Positions 1-8,018 of a stretch of DNA of 32,978 bases are shown piece by piece; the stretch's first letter is position 1; each line of letters starts with the position of its first letter. The translations under genes were made by a program, and so were the position numbers. The notes beneath the pieces were generated by a model. It ran no database searches. It had not been told where the DNA came from and worked only from the letters and a program-made list of their open reading frames with translations. The stretch is from Streptomyces sp. NRRL F-5122 (lineage in GTDB: Bacteria > Actinomycetota > Actinomycetes > Streptomycetales > Streptomycetaceae), in contig NZ_LMWH01000270.1 in assembly GCF_001507435.1 (NCBI RefSeq), positions 1 to 32,978 on the forward strand, read 5' to 3'.

Positions 1-22
1 CCACCCGGACAGAATGACGCCC

Positions 23-56
23 ACGCGCCGTCCAACACAGCATCCGGACGGCGCGT
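23..56. repeat. perfect inverted repeat (11-bp arms)
   Basis: Two 11-base arms (23-33 and 46-56, ACGCGCCGTCC and its complement) are separated by 12 bases. The hairpin lies just before the IS630-type end at 66-96. No T-run follows, so it may be a terminator stem of a gene outside the window or part of an element end. Its function is not determined. Confidence 0.6.
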
Positions 57-65
57 CACATCACA

Positions 66-96
66 ACAGGGCAAACGTTGCCTGATGCGGCACTAG
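66..96 (+). mobile_element. terminal fragment of an IS630-type element
   Basis: This 31-base stretch matches the complement of 32881-32911 at 30 of 31 positions. In the right-hand copy it is the last codons, stop and end of an IS630-family transposase gene (reading ...RANVA-stop). Both copies end in CTAG, which contains the TA that IS630-family elements duplicate on insertion. Nothing to the left of 66 reads as transposase, so here only the end is visible: either a terminal repeat of the element or a deletion scar. It abuts the IS110 remnant directly. Confidence 0.6.
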
Positions 97-97
97 G

Positions 98-705
98 TCG
101 GCGACGGTCTGTGCGGCGGCGTCCTTGCTGGGCAGTGCAGCTCTGCTGGGCCTGGGCGGCTTCCACGGCCGCGGCGGCCATGCTGTCCGCGTCGCGGACG
201 CCTCGATTGCCCAGCCAGGCCGTCAGTCGGGCCAAGCCGCGTCGGCGGAGGGCGGCTGGGGTCTGGTGGCCGGCCAGCGGTACCAGTGCGCCCTTGCGGG
301 CCGAGTAGTCGAAGGCGCGTTCCAGGGCGGGGAACATGCCGGTGAGCACGTCGCGGAGCCGGTTGACGCGGCCAGTTGGGCGGGCACGTCGAGGGTGGCG
401 AAGTCCCGTCGGTGGCGGGCGGTTTCGGCGATGACGTAGGCGTCGCGGGCATCCGTCTTGGCCTTGCCGCGGTAGGCGCCAGCCATGCGATTGACCGTCC
501 GTCCGGGCACGTAGACGGCCCGCTGCCCGTGGGCTGTCAGCAGCCAGGTCCAGGTTGGCATGGTCCATGCCCACACCGTGGTCAGTGTCGAGGTCACCGA
601 CACCACCCTGCACCTCTTCGACCAGGGCGGACGCCGCCTGCGGACGGTACCCCCGACCACCAGCAAGGAGGTGACCCGCTTCAAGGCATACGGCACGAAG
701 AACCG
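98..705 (-). pseudogene. degraded IS110-family transposase
   Basis: Read on the minus strand in two frames, this gives typical IS110/IS116/IS902 segments: AHGQRAVYVPGRTVNRM, then YRGKAKTDARDAYVIAETAR (part of the N-terminal DEDD nuclease domain), and after a frame change near 365, NRLRDVLTGMFPALERAFDY followed by TPAALRRRGLARLTAWL. The N-terminal start is scrambled, and the C-terminal transposase domain with its serine is missing because the copy stops at the IS630-type end at 96. It cannot encode a working enzyme. The family is clear; the outer boundaries are approximate. Confidence 0.8.
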
Positions 706-858
706 CACGAAAGGCTAGGAACCGGAAAGCATCAACCGACATTCAACCGGCAAGCATCTGAAGCTAGGCACGCGGTGATCGCACGGCTAGCACGCGGCTG
801 GCGTACGCCGGGCCGCGCACACGGTGGGCCAGCAACCTGCTGCGGCCCTGAGGAGATG

Positions 859-1743
859 TCAGCCCTTCGTGGTGGCGTCCCCGAACTCATGCGTCGCGAA
901 GTCAGCCACCGGCTGGTAGCCGAGCCGTTGGTAGAGGCCGTTGCTCGTAGGGTTGGCCAGGTCGGTGAAGAGCAGGACCTCCTTGGCCCCCGAGTCGAGC
1001 GCGGTCCGGCTGGCTCTGGCGATGGCGCTCCCTGCGTAGCCGCGGCTGCGCAGCGGGGCGGGGGTGTAGACGGTGGTGACGCGGACCTGCCCGGCGACCT
1101 CGGGGGAGGCGCTCGCCATGGAGACAGGTGTGCCGTCGGGGGTCTCCCACAGCACGACCCCGCCCTGAGCGAGTCGGCTCTCGGCCCAACTCTCCGGGTC
1201 GGGCCGGGTTTCCCCGCCTATGTCCGTGCAGAACTCGTTGTACCACTGTGCGATCAGTTGGCGGTCGTCCGTCACGGCGGCGCGGGCGCGCCCAGGGGAC
1301 GCGGGCTCAGGCGGGGTGAGGGTGCCGAGCCGGTAGAGGCGCTGGCTCATCGCGAGCCGGGCGGTGGCCTTGGTGCGTCGCTCCCAGGCGGCCGCGAACT
1401 CGGCAGCCGCTTCCGACGGACCGAAGACCGACGGGATCGCCCTGCCGTCCTTGACGAGCCGTACCGCCAGTGCGTCAGCCGCCCCGTCGGGGAGAGTGGT
1501 GAGCTGGAGTTGGAACGGGGGAGTGCGCATGACGGTGGCGCGCACGGTACCGTCACTACCCACGAGCCGGCCGAAGTAGGGCACGTCCTCGCCGTACGCG
1601 GTGATCCCGTTCGTACGCACCATCTCGCCGACCGTCAGCTGGACGGTGTGCAACGCGGGCTCGGACCAGAGGAACCCCCCAGCCCGGTCGAGGAACTCCT
1701 CCACGTCCTGCGTGAAGTGCCAGCTGTATGCGTCTGTATCCAT
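859..1743 (-). CDS. GNAT family N-acetyltransferase
   Basis: A 294-residue protein that probably transfers an acetyl group from acetyl-CoA to an unknown amine. The C-terminal half is a GNAT domain. The acetyl-CoA pyrophosphate-binding loop is seen in VYTPAPLRSRGYAGSAIA, and the last strand and helix in TDLANPTSNGLYQRLGYQPV. The N-terminal half (about residues 1-130) resembles the extra domain common in actinobacterial GNAT proteins, with no clear catalytic motif. The start at 1743 (MDTDAYSW) is preferred because the upstream in-frame residues look non-coding; the ribosome site is weak. It stands alone, transcribed away from the csn-type operon, so its substrate cannot be inferred from context. 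Confidence 0.85.
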   Translation of the reverse strand: MDTDAYSWHFTQDVEEFLDRAGGFLWSEPALHTVQLTVGEMVRTNGITAYGEDVPYFGRLVGSDGTVRATVMRTPPFQLQLTTLPDGAADALAVRLVKDGRAIPSVFGPSEAAAEFAAAWERRTKATARLAMSQRLYRLGTLTPPEPASPGRARAAVTDDRQLIAQWYNEFCTDIGGETRPDPESWAESRLAQGGVVLWETPDGTPVSMASASPEVAGQVRVTTVYTPAPLRSRGYAGSAIARASRTALDSGAKEVLLFTDLANPTSNGLYQRLGYQPVADFATHEFGDATTKG

Positions 1744-2090
1744 GCACCACGATCTCGCGAACACGGCGCTGCCGCACACGATTTACACAGCCCCCTTTGG
1801 TCACGGCACCGCCGGCTCCGGGTCGCTCGCCTTGGTGACCGCGAGTTCGGTGCCGAGGGGGAAGTTCGGGGGCCGGGCGGACGCACATCGCGCCAACCGC
1901 GAGGGTCCTGGACTGCCGAGCAGACGGGCTTGAAGACGACGAGCGCGTCGGGCCGGACGCCCTTGTGTCCGGCTGGAGATGACCCTCAAGCACATGTTGG
2001 GCACTTCAAGCTGTGCTCTCCCGACCGCTCCCGGCCTCGCGAGGCGTACCAGCGGACTTGACTGCCGTCTCACGGAAGGCGCTTGGAGGG

Positions 2091-2119
2091 TTGATTCCGG
2101 CCAGGCCCGCGCGTATAAA
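2091..2119 (+). promoter_or_regulatory. predicted sigma-70-type promoter of the ROK regulator
   Basis: TTGATT at 2091-2096 and TATAAA at 2114-2119 are separated by exactly 17 bases, close to the vegetative consensus and unusually AT-rich for this DNA. Transcription would start near 2126, about 40 bases before the GTG start at 2168. The rest of the gap from 1744 to 2090 shows no gene that I can support. Confidence 0.6.
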
Positions 2120-2138
2120 TAAGCAACTTTCTTTCTTA
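2120..2138. promoter_or_regulatory. candidate repressor operator
   Basis: TAAGCAACTTTCTTTCTTA directly follows the -10 box and covers the expected transcription start. The outer four bases on each side (TAAG/CTTA) are inverted repeats, while the centre is imperfect. Its position is what one expects for an autoregulating ROK repressor. Assignment to the product of 2168-3376 is inference. Confidence 0.35.
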
Positions 2139-2167
2139 CAGAGGGCTGATGGCGAGATGAGGGCACC

Positions 2168-3376
2168 GTGACCCGCCGTTATCCAGCAGGTCCGCAGCGG
2201 CTGCTGCGGTCGTTGAACGGTCGCGCCGTCCTCGAGGCGATCGACGAGGCGGGCCCGGTCACGACCACCGACCTGGCCGGGCGGATCCCACTGTCCCGGC
2301 CCACCGTGGCCGCCGCGGTCGGGCTGCTGCTGGAGCGCGGGGTGATCACCGAGGTCGGCCCGGCGACCGGCCGCAAGGGACCGGCCCCCGCGCAGTACCG
2401 GGTGAACGCCGACTGCGCCTTCGGGATCGGCGTGGACGTCGGGCACCGGCGGATCCGCGCCGCGGTCGCCGACGTCACCGGCCGGATCCGGGCGCGGGCG
2501 GAGACCGGCCAGCACGGCGAGCGGGGCGCCGACGCCCTCGTCGGACAGGTCCTGGAGATGTGCGCGAACCTCGCCGGGCAAGTCGGCCGGGAGCTGCAGG
2601 AGATCACCCAGGTCGTTGCCGGACTGCCCGCCGCGGTCGGCCCCGACGGACGCCGGCTGTCATACGCGGCCGGGCTGCCGGACGCCGGGAAGGGGCTCGG
2701 CGAGGCGCTCGGCCGGGCCGTCCCGGTGCCGCTCGTCCTGGAGAACGACGTGAACCTCGCAGCGCTGGCCGAGCGCACCCACGGCCTGGGCACCGAGACC
2801 GACGACTTCGTGCTGGTGAGCCTCGGCGTCGGGCTCGGCCTCGGACTGGTCGTGGACGGGCGGGTCCGGCGCGGCGCCACCGGGGTCGCAGGTGAGGCCG
2901 GCTACCTGCCCAGCGACCGCATGATCGCACCGGCCGGACAGCGCCGGGACCTCGTGCAGGAACACCTGGGCGCCCGCTACATCAGCGCCGAGGCACGACG
3001 GCTGGGCCTGCCCGGTGACGGCAGCCCGCGCGCCGTCTTCGACCTGGCCCGCGCCGGTGATCCCGGCGCGCTGGCGATCGTCGACGACACCGCACGCAGC
3101 GTCGCCTACGTGGTGGCCTGCGTCGTCCCCCTCATCGACCCGGCGCTCATCGTGCTGGGCGGCGCCATCGGCGCCAACGGCGATCTGCTGCTCGAGCCGG
3201 TCGCCCGTCATCTGGCCGATTTCACCACCTTCCGGCCGCCCATCGTCGCCTCGGGGCTCGGCCAGGACGCTGTGCTCACCGGAGCCACGACCATGTCGGC
3301 AAAGCTGGCCCGCGAGGCTGCCTTCGCCGCGGCCACCACTCCCGTGCCGCAGGCTGAGCCATCGACTCTGTCCTGA
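2168..3376 (+). CDS. csnR: ROK family transcriptional repressor (CsnR-like)
   Basis: A 402-residue regulator. Residues about 15-75 form a winged helix-turn-helix (AGPVTTTDLAGRIPLSRPTV), and the rest is a ROK domain with DVGHRRIRAAVAD as a degenerate phosphate loop and END at residues 192-194 (the catalytic-Asp position in ROK kinases). The zinc-binding cysteine cluster of ROK kinases is absent: the corresponding segment reads GEAGYLPSDRMIAPAGQ. It is therefore a sugar-sensing repressor rather than a kinase. It heads a cluster with the order repressor, binding protein, two permeases, GH4 enzyme, kinase, as in the csnR-K operon of S. coelicolor and S. lividans, where CsnR represses chitosanase and uptake genes. 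The GTG start follows a strong predicted promoter. The symbol rests on gene order. Confidence 0.85.
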   Translation: MTRRYPAGPQRLLRSLNGRAVLEAIDEAGPVTTTDLAGRIPLSRPTVAAAVGLLLERGVITEVGPATGRKGPAPAQYRVNADCAFGIGVDVGHRRIRAAVADVTGRIRARAETGQHGERGADALVGQVLEMCANLAGQVGRELQEITQVVAGLPAAVGPDGRRLSYAAGLPDAGKGLGEALGRAVPVPLVLENDVNLAALAERTHGLGTETDDFVLVSLGVGLGLGLVVDGRVRRGATGVAGEAGYLPSDRMIAPAGQRRDLVQEHLGARYISAEARRLGLPGDGSPRAVFDLARAGDPGALAIVDDTARSVAYVVACVVPLIDPALIVLGGAIGANGDLLLEPVARHLADFTTFRPPIVASGLGQDAVLTGATTMSAKLAREAAFAAATTPVPQAEPSTLS

Positions 3377-3384
3377 GAAACATC

Positions 3385-3418
3385 GCGGCGACGCTGTCTT
3401 GCCGGACAGCATCGCCGC
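3385..3418 (+). terminator. intergenic hairpin between repressor and transporter genes
   Basis: Arms 3385-3398 and 3405-3418 pair over 14 positions with one C/A mismatch and a 6-base loop. The hairpin lies 9 bases after the repressor stop and about 85 bases before the binding-protein start. With no T-run it is probably a partial terminator or an mRNA-stabilising stem that sets different levels for the repressor and transporter. Confidence 0.5.
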
Positions 3419-3502
3419 TACTGGTCACCGGGCGTTGCCGCGCCCGTCGACCGACGACCGATCCGTCACCCAGGAAATCCCGTCTCCGAGGAAGGACGAT
3501 CA

Positions 3503-4852
3503 GTGTTCAAACCTATCACCGGGGCCGCGGCCGCCACGGCCGCCGCAGTCCTGCTGCTGGCAGGCTGCACCTCCACCGGGCCCTCCGACTCCCAGCCCCA
3601 ATCCGCCATATCCCCAGGCGCCTCGCACACGGCCACCACGGTCACCGTCTGGACGTTCAACCACCTCCCCAACGAGGTCGCCGCGTTCAAGGCGACACTG
3701 AACCGCCTGCACACCAAGTACCCCTGGCTTACCGTGAAGTTCGTGCCCAACAAGGACGACGCCGCCTACGCCAAGGCCGTCGCCGCAGGTGACCCGCCCG
3801 ACGTCTTCATCAGCTCCGTGCCCGACAACGTGGCGAAGTTCTGCTACAACGGCACAGTCGCCGACGTCGGCCCCTACCTGACTTCCGCCAAGATCGACGC
3901 AGCGAAAACCTTCCCGGCCGCGACCCTGGCCTACACCCGCTACCAGGGCAAGCAGTGCGCGCTGCCGCTGCTGACCGACGCCTTCGCGCTCTATTACAAC
4001 AAGCGGATGTTCAAGGCGGCCGGCATCACCGAGCCGCCGAAGACACTCGCCGAACTGACCGCCGACGCCAAGGAACTGACGGTCAAGAACTCTGACGGCT
4101 CCATCAAGACCTACGGCTTCGTGCCGCGCTCCGACTACGACGTCAACCGGTACCTCTTCACCGGTGCGCACAGCGGAACCGATTTCTACGCCGGCAACGG
4201 GAAGACCACCTTCGCCTCCGACCCCAAGTGGCAGCAGCTGCTCACGTGGGACCAGGAGTTGATCGACTACTACGGCGAGGCGAACGTGCAGAAGTTCGTC
4301 GGCCGTTACCAGCCGCACGCCGACGACGCCGGCAACCCGCTGCTGACCAGCGCCGCCGCCATGGAACTCGACGGCGAGTGGCACGTCGGCGAGATCGCCT
4401 CGGAGAAGAAGGACTTCGACTACGGCGTGGTACCGATGCCGGTCCTGGACGGATCGTCGGGCACCTACGGCGCAGGCAGCACCCTCGGCACCGTCGCCTA
4501 CCTGTCGGCCGGCTCGCAGCACAAACAGGAGGCGTTCTTCGCGCTCCAGCAGCTCACCACCGACACCACGTTCCTCAACACCCTCGCAGACACCGTCTAC
4601 AACGTCCCGACCACGTTCGCCGCGCTCAAGGCCTGGGACAAGCGCGACGACCCGCACTGGAAGCCGTTCGTCGACATCTTCGAGAACAAGCACTCCTCCT
4701 ACAAGACGCTCACCCCGGCCGGCATCGAGGACCTGGACGCCTGGCGGGCGTTCCTGCTCGACTACGAGCAGGGCAAGGTCAAGGACGTGGCGAGCGGTCT
4801 CGCCGAGGTCGGCAAGAAGATCGACGATCTCAACTCCCAGAGCGGGCAGTAG
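3503..4852 (+). CDS. csnE: sugar ABC transporter substrate-binding lipoprotein (CsnE-like)
   Basis: A 449-residue extracellular solute-binding protein of family 1. The N-terminus is a lipoprotein signal with lipobox LAGC, so Cys22 would be lipidated and the protein anchored outside the membrane. The mature part starts with TVTVWTFNHLPNEVAAFKAT, a typical first strand of this fold, and contains the hinge-type segment LPLLTDAFALYYNKRMFKAA. GGAAGG lies 7 bases before the GTG start. It delivers an oligosaccharide to the permeases encoded next. By comparison with csnE the ligand would be glucosamine oligomers from chitosan; this is inferred from gene order only, and a related beta-glucoside is possible. 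Confidence 0.88.
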   Translation: MFKPITGAAAATAAAVLLLAGCTSTGPSDSQPQSAISPGASHTATTVTVWTFNHLPNEVAAFKATLNRLHTKYPWLTVKFVPNKDDAAYAKAVAAGDPPDVFISSVPDNVAKFCYNGTVADVGPYLTSAKIDAAKTFPAATLAYTRYQGKQCALPLLTDAFALYYNKRMFKAAGITEPPKTLAELTADAKELTVKNSDGSIKTYGFVPRSDYDVNRYLFTGAHSGTDFYAGNGKTTFASDPKWQQLLTWDQELIDYYGEANVQKFVGRYQPHADDAGNPLLTSAAAMELDGEWHVGEIASEKKDFDYGVVPMPVLDGSSGTYGAGSTLGTVAYLSAGSQHKQEAFFALQQLTTDTTFLNTLADTVYNVPTTFAALKAWDKRDDPHWKPFVDIFENKHSSYKTLTPAGIEDLDAWRAFLLDYEQGKVKDVASGLAEVGKKIDDLNSQSGQ

Positions 4853-4854
4853 CG

Positions 4855-5853
4855 ATGACGACCCTTCTCGCCCCCGTCGGCGACGCCCCGGGCACGGCGC
4901 ACCAGCGCACCGCCCGGGGCGGGCGGCGCCGACCGAGCCGGGCCCGCTGGTGGGTCGTACTGGCCTTCCTGACCCCGTTCATCATCGGGTTCTGCGTCTT
5001 CGTGCTGTACCCGGTGATCGCCACGCTCTACTACTCGCTCACCGACTTCCAGGCCGGCTCCTACCGGCCGGTCCAGTTCGTCGGACTGCGCAACTACCAC
5101 GCCCTGTTCACCCAGTCCGACACCTTCTGGGTGTCCGTGCGCAACACCCTGTGGATGGTCGTCGTCATGGTGCCGCTGCGCACCGCCTGGGCCATGTTCA
5201 CCGCGTGGGTGATCATCCGGGTCAAGCGCGGCCGGGCCGTGTACCGCACACTGTTCTTCCTGCCGTCGATGGTGCCGGTCGTTGCCGCGGCCCTGTCGTT
5301 CATCGTTCTGCTCAACCCGGTCGGCCCCCTCAACCGGCTGCTGGACGTCTTCGGCGTCGACGGACCCGGATGGTTCTCCGACCCCGCCTGGTCCAAGCCC
5401 AGCCTCGTCCTCATGGCGCTGTGGGCGAGCGGCAACGTGATGGTCATCTTCTCCGCCGCCATGCTCGACGTGCCCCGCGAGCTGTACGAGGCGGCCGAAC
5501 TCGACGGCGCGGGCACCTGGCAGAAGTTCCGCAGCGTCACCCTCCCGGCGATCTCCCCGGTCATCTTCTTCGCCCTGCTCACCGGGATGATCTACACGTT
5601 CCAGTACTTCACCGAGGCGTTCGTCGCCTCCAGCTCCGCGAACGCCACCTCATCCAGCAACGACCTGATCGGCTACCCCGCCAACTCGCTGCTCTTCTAC
5701 TCGACCGAGCTGTATCGGCAGAGCTTCGGGTACTTCAAGACCGGCTACGCCTCGGCCATGGCCTGGCTGCTGTTCCTCGTCATCTTCGCGGCGACCGTGG
5801 TCTTCATCCGCGCATCGCGCCGCTTCGTGCACTACTCGGGTGGTGGCCGATGA
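4855..5853 (+). CDS. csnF: sugar ABC transporter permease, MalF type
   Basis: A 332-residue inner-membrane permease with about six membrane segments. The first is at residues 33-57 (VVLAFLTPFIIGFCVFVLYP). The EAA loop that docks the ATPase begins at residue 212 (EAAELDGAGTWQKF). Its ATG lies 2 bases after the stop of the binding-protein gene, and its last codons overlap the next permease by 4 bases, so the three are one translational unit. No ATPase gene is present anywhere in the cluster, so the pump must borrow a general one. In Streptomyces the multi-sugar ATPase MsiK serves such transporters. Confidence 0.88.
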   Translation: MTTLLAPVGDAPGTAHQRTARGGRRRPSRARWWVVLAFLTPFIIGFCVFVLYPVIATLYYSLTDFQAGSYRPVQFVGLRNYHALFTQSDTFWVSVRNTLWMVVVMVPLRTAWAMFTAWVIIRVKRGRAVYRTLFFLPSMVPVVAAALSFIVLLNPVGPLNRLLDVFGVDGPGWFSDPAWSKPSLVLMALWASGNVMVIFSAAMLDVPRELYEAAELDGAGTWQKFRSVTLPAISPVIFFALLTGMIYTFQYFTEAFVASSSANATSSSNDLIGYPANSLLFYSTELYRQSFGYFKTGYASAMAWLLFLVIFAATVVFIRASRRFVHYSGGGR

Positions 5854-6707
5854 GCACTGTTCAACTGACGAAGCAGCGTGCCGGGCGCCGTGCGCTGTAC
5901 GTGGTTGCCGAGCACGCGCCCGCCATCGCCGTCGCTCTGTGCTTCCTACTGCCGCTGACCGTCTGCGTGCTGACCGCGTTCATGACCCAGCACCAGGCCG
6001 GCACCGGCTCCCTGTGGCCCTCACCCTGGGAGTTCGGCAACTTCGGGGAAGTCTTCAAGGCCATGCTGTTCGGCCGAGACCTGCTCAACACCATGCTCTA
6101 CGCCGGACTCTCCACCGTCGGCGTCGTTGTCTCCTCGGTGCCCGTGGCCTACGCACTGGCCCGGCTGCGCTGGCGCGGCCGGGAGGCGGTCTTCCTGGTC
6201 GTCCTGGCCGCAATGATGATCCCAGCCCAGGTCACCAGCCTGCCGCTGTACGTCATGTACGCCCACGTCGGCTGGGTGGGCACGCTCAAGCCGCTCATCG
6301 TGCCGTCGTTCTTCGGTGACGCGTTCAGCATCTTCCTGCTGCGCCAGTTCTTCCTTACCATCCCGGACGAATTCACCGAGGCGGCGCGCGTGGACGGTGC
6401 GGGCGAACTGCGCATCCTGTGGCGGGTGCTCATCCCGATGGCCCGCCCGGCCATCGCGGCAGTCGGCCTGTTCGCCTTCCTCTACGCGTGGAACGACTTC
6501 TACAACCCGCTGCTCTACACGGGCAACAGCGACACCGGACAGACCCTCGCCGTCGCCCTCAGCCAGCTCGCCAAGAACGGACACCAGAACGCCTACCAGC
6601 TGCAGATGGCGGCCTCGCTGCTGTTCCTGCTGCCCGTCCTGGTGCTGTTCTTCCTGGCACAGAAGGTCTTCGTCGAGGGCATCGCGCTGACCGGCGTCAA
6701 GGGCTGA
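5850..6707 (+). CDS. csnG: sugar ABC transporter permease, MalG type
   Basis: A 285-residue membrane protein of the MalG type with six predicted helices, the first at about residues 24-45. The EAA loop begins at residue 177 (EAARVDGAGELRILWRV). The C-terminus (FVEGIALTGVKG) is the usual ending of this family. It starts in an ATGA overlap with the MalF-type gene, so the two subunits of the heterodimeric channel are made together. The length is normal for the family and nothing looks broken. Confidence 0.9.
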   Translation: MSTVQLTKQRAGRRALYVVAEHAPAIAVALCFLLPLTVCVLTAFMTQHQAGTGSLWPSPWEFGNFGEVFKAMLFGRDLLNTMLYAGLSTVGVVVSSVPVAYALARLRWRGREAVFLVVLAAMMIPAQVTSLPLYVMYAHVGWVGTLKPLIVPSFFGDAFSIFLLRQFFLTIPDEFTEAARVDGAGELRILWRVLIPMARPAIAAVGLFAFLYAWNDFYNPLLYTGNSDTGQTLAVALSQLAKNGHQNAYQLQMAASLLFLLPVLVLFFLAQKVFVEGIALTGVKG

Positions 6708-6734
6708 CACCCCACATCTCACCTGGGAGCACGA

Positions 6735-8018
6735 GTGAAAATCACCGTTGTCGGCGGTGGCAGCACCTACACACCCGAACTTGTCGAAGGCTTCGCCCGG
6801 CGCGCCGACGTGCTGCCGGTCGACGAACTCGTCCTGCACGACATCAACGCCGAACGCCTGGACGTCATCGGCGGCCTGGCCCGCCGCATCCTCGCCCGGC
6901 ACGGCTACCCCGGCCGGTTGACCACCACAACCGACCTGGCCCAAGCGGTGGACGGCGCCGCCGCAGTCCTCGTCCAACTGCGCGTGGGCGGCCAGGCGGC
7001 CCGCCTGGTCGACGAGACCCTGCCGAACGACTTCGGCCTGCTCGGCCAGGAGACCACCGGCCCCGGAGGCTTCGCCAAGGCCCTGCGCACCGTGCCGGTG
7101 GTACTCGACATCGCCGAGGAGGTACGGCGCCGGGCCCAGCCCGGAGCCTGGATCGTCGACTTCACCAACCCCGTCGGCATCGTCACCCGCGCCCTGCTGG
7201 ACGCCGGCCACCGCGCCGTCGGCCTGTGCAACGTGGCGATCAAGTTCCAACGGCAGCTGGCCGCCCTGCTGGACACCGACCCCGGCCGGGTACGCCTCGG
7301 CCACGCCGGCCTCAACCACCTGTCCTGGATCCGCTCTGTCACCGTGGACGGCCTGGACCGGCTGCCGGACCTGCTGACCGGTAAGACACTCGACGAACTC
7401 GCCGCACAAGTCCGGCTCCCCGCAGGCGCACTACGCGACCTCGGCGCCATCCCCTCCTACTACCTCCACTACTTCTACTGCACACAGGAAGAGGTCCGGA
7501 CCCAACAGGCCGGCGCGCACCGCGCCGAACAGGTCCTCGCCATCGAGAAGGAACTGCTCACGCTCTACGCGGACCCCGCCCTCGACAGCAAACCCGACCT
7601 GTTGGAGCAGCGAGGTGGGGCCTACTACAGCGAAGCCGCCGCCGCCCTGGTCACCAGCCTGCTCACCGGCGACGGCGCCCATCACTACGTCAACATCCGC
7701 AACGACGGGCTACTGGCCGGCCTGCCGGACGAAGCGGTGGTCGAAGTGGCCGCCGACGTCGACACAGCAGGGCCCCATCCAGTGCCCGTGCCACCACTGC
7801 CGCCCGAGATGCTGGGCCTCATCCAAGCAGTCACCGCCTACGAGACCCTCACCGTCAAAGCGGCCCTGACCGGCGACCGCACGGTGGCACGGCGAGCCCT
7901 CATGGCCAACCCGCTGGTACGCGAATGGGGTGTCGCCAACGCCCTGCTCGACGCCCTGCTGGAGGCCAACCGCCGCCATCTGCCCCGGTTCTTCGGCAGC
8001 GAGGCCGTCGATGCCTGA
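6735..8018 (+). CDS. csnH: glycoside hydrolase family 4 enzyme (CsnH-like)
   Basis: A 427-residue cytoplasmic enzyme of GH4, the NAD- and metal-dependent glycosidases that cleave by oxidation-elimination. The NAD-binding loop is at the start (ITVVGGGSTYTPELV). The metal ligands appear as Cys165 in GLCNVA and His195 in GLNHLSW. FTNPVGI matches the conserved Asn-Pro motif. Many GH4 members are annotated as 6-phospho-beta-glucosidase, but here the importer is an ABC system rather than a PTS, so the substrate probably arrives unphosphorylated. GGGAG lies 8 bases before the GTG start. The kinase gene overlaps its end by 8 bases. By csn gene order the substrate would be glucosamine oligomers. Confidence 0.87.
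   Translation: MKITVVGGGSTYTPELVEGFARRADVLPVDELVLHDINAERLDVIGGLARRILARHGYPGRLTTTTDLAQAVDGAAAVLVQLRVGGQAARLVDETLPNDFGLLGQETTGPGGFAKALRTVPVVLDIAEEVRRRAQPGAWIVDFTNPVGIVTRALLDAGHRAVGLCNVAIKFQRQLAALLDTDPGRVRLGHAGLNHLSWIRSVTVDGLDRLPDLLTGKTLDELAAQVRLPAGALRDLGAIPSYYLHYFYCTQEEVRTQQAGAHRAEQVLAIEKELLTLYADPALDSKPDLLEQRGGAYYSEAAAALVTSLLTGDGAHHYVNIRNDGLLAGLPDEAVVEVAADVDTAGPHPVPVPPLPPEMLGLIQAVTAYETLTVKAALTGDRTVARRALMANPLVREWGVANALLDALLEANRRHLPRFFGSEAVDA

Noticed and set aside
376..2061. 561-codon plus-strand open frame over the GNAT gene
   Set aside because: It is the complementary-strand shadow of the GNAT gene and IS110 remnant; the protein is low-complexity Arg/Gly/Pro-rich without any domain.
6021..7409. 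462-codon minus-strand frame opposite the permease and GH4 genes
   Set aside because: It is antisense to two clear genes, and its Val/Gly/Gln-rich composition reflects codon-position GC bias.
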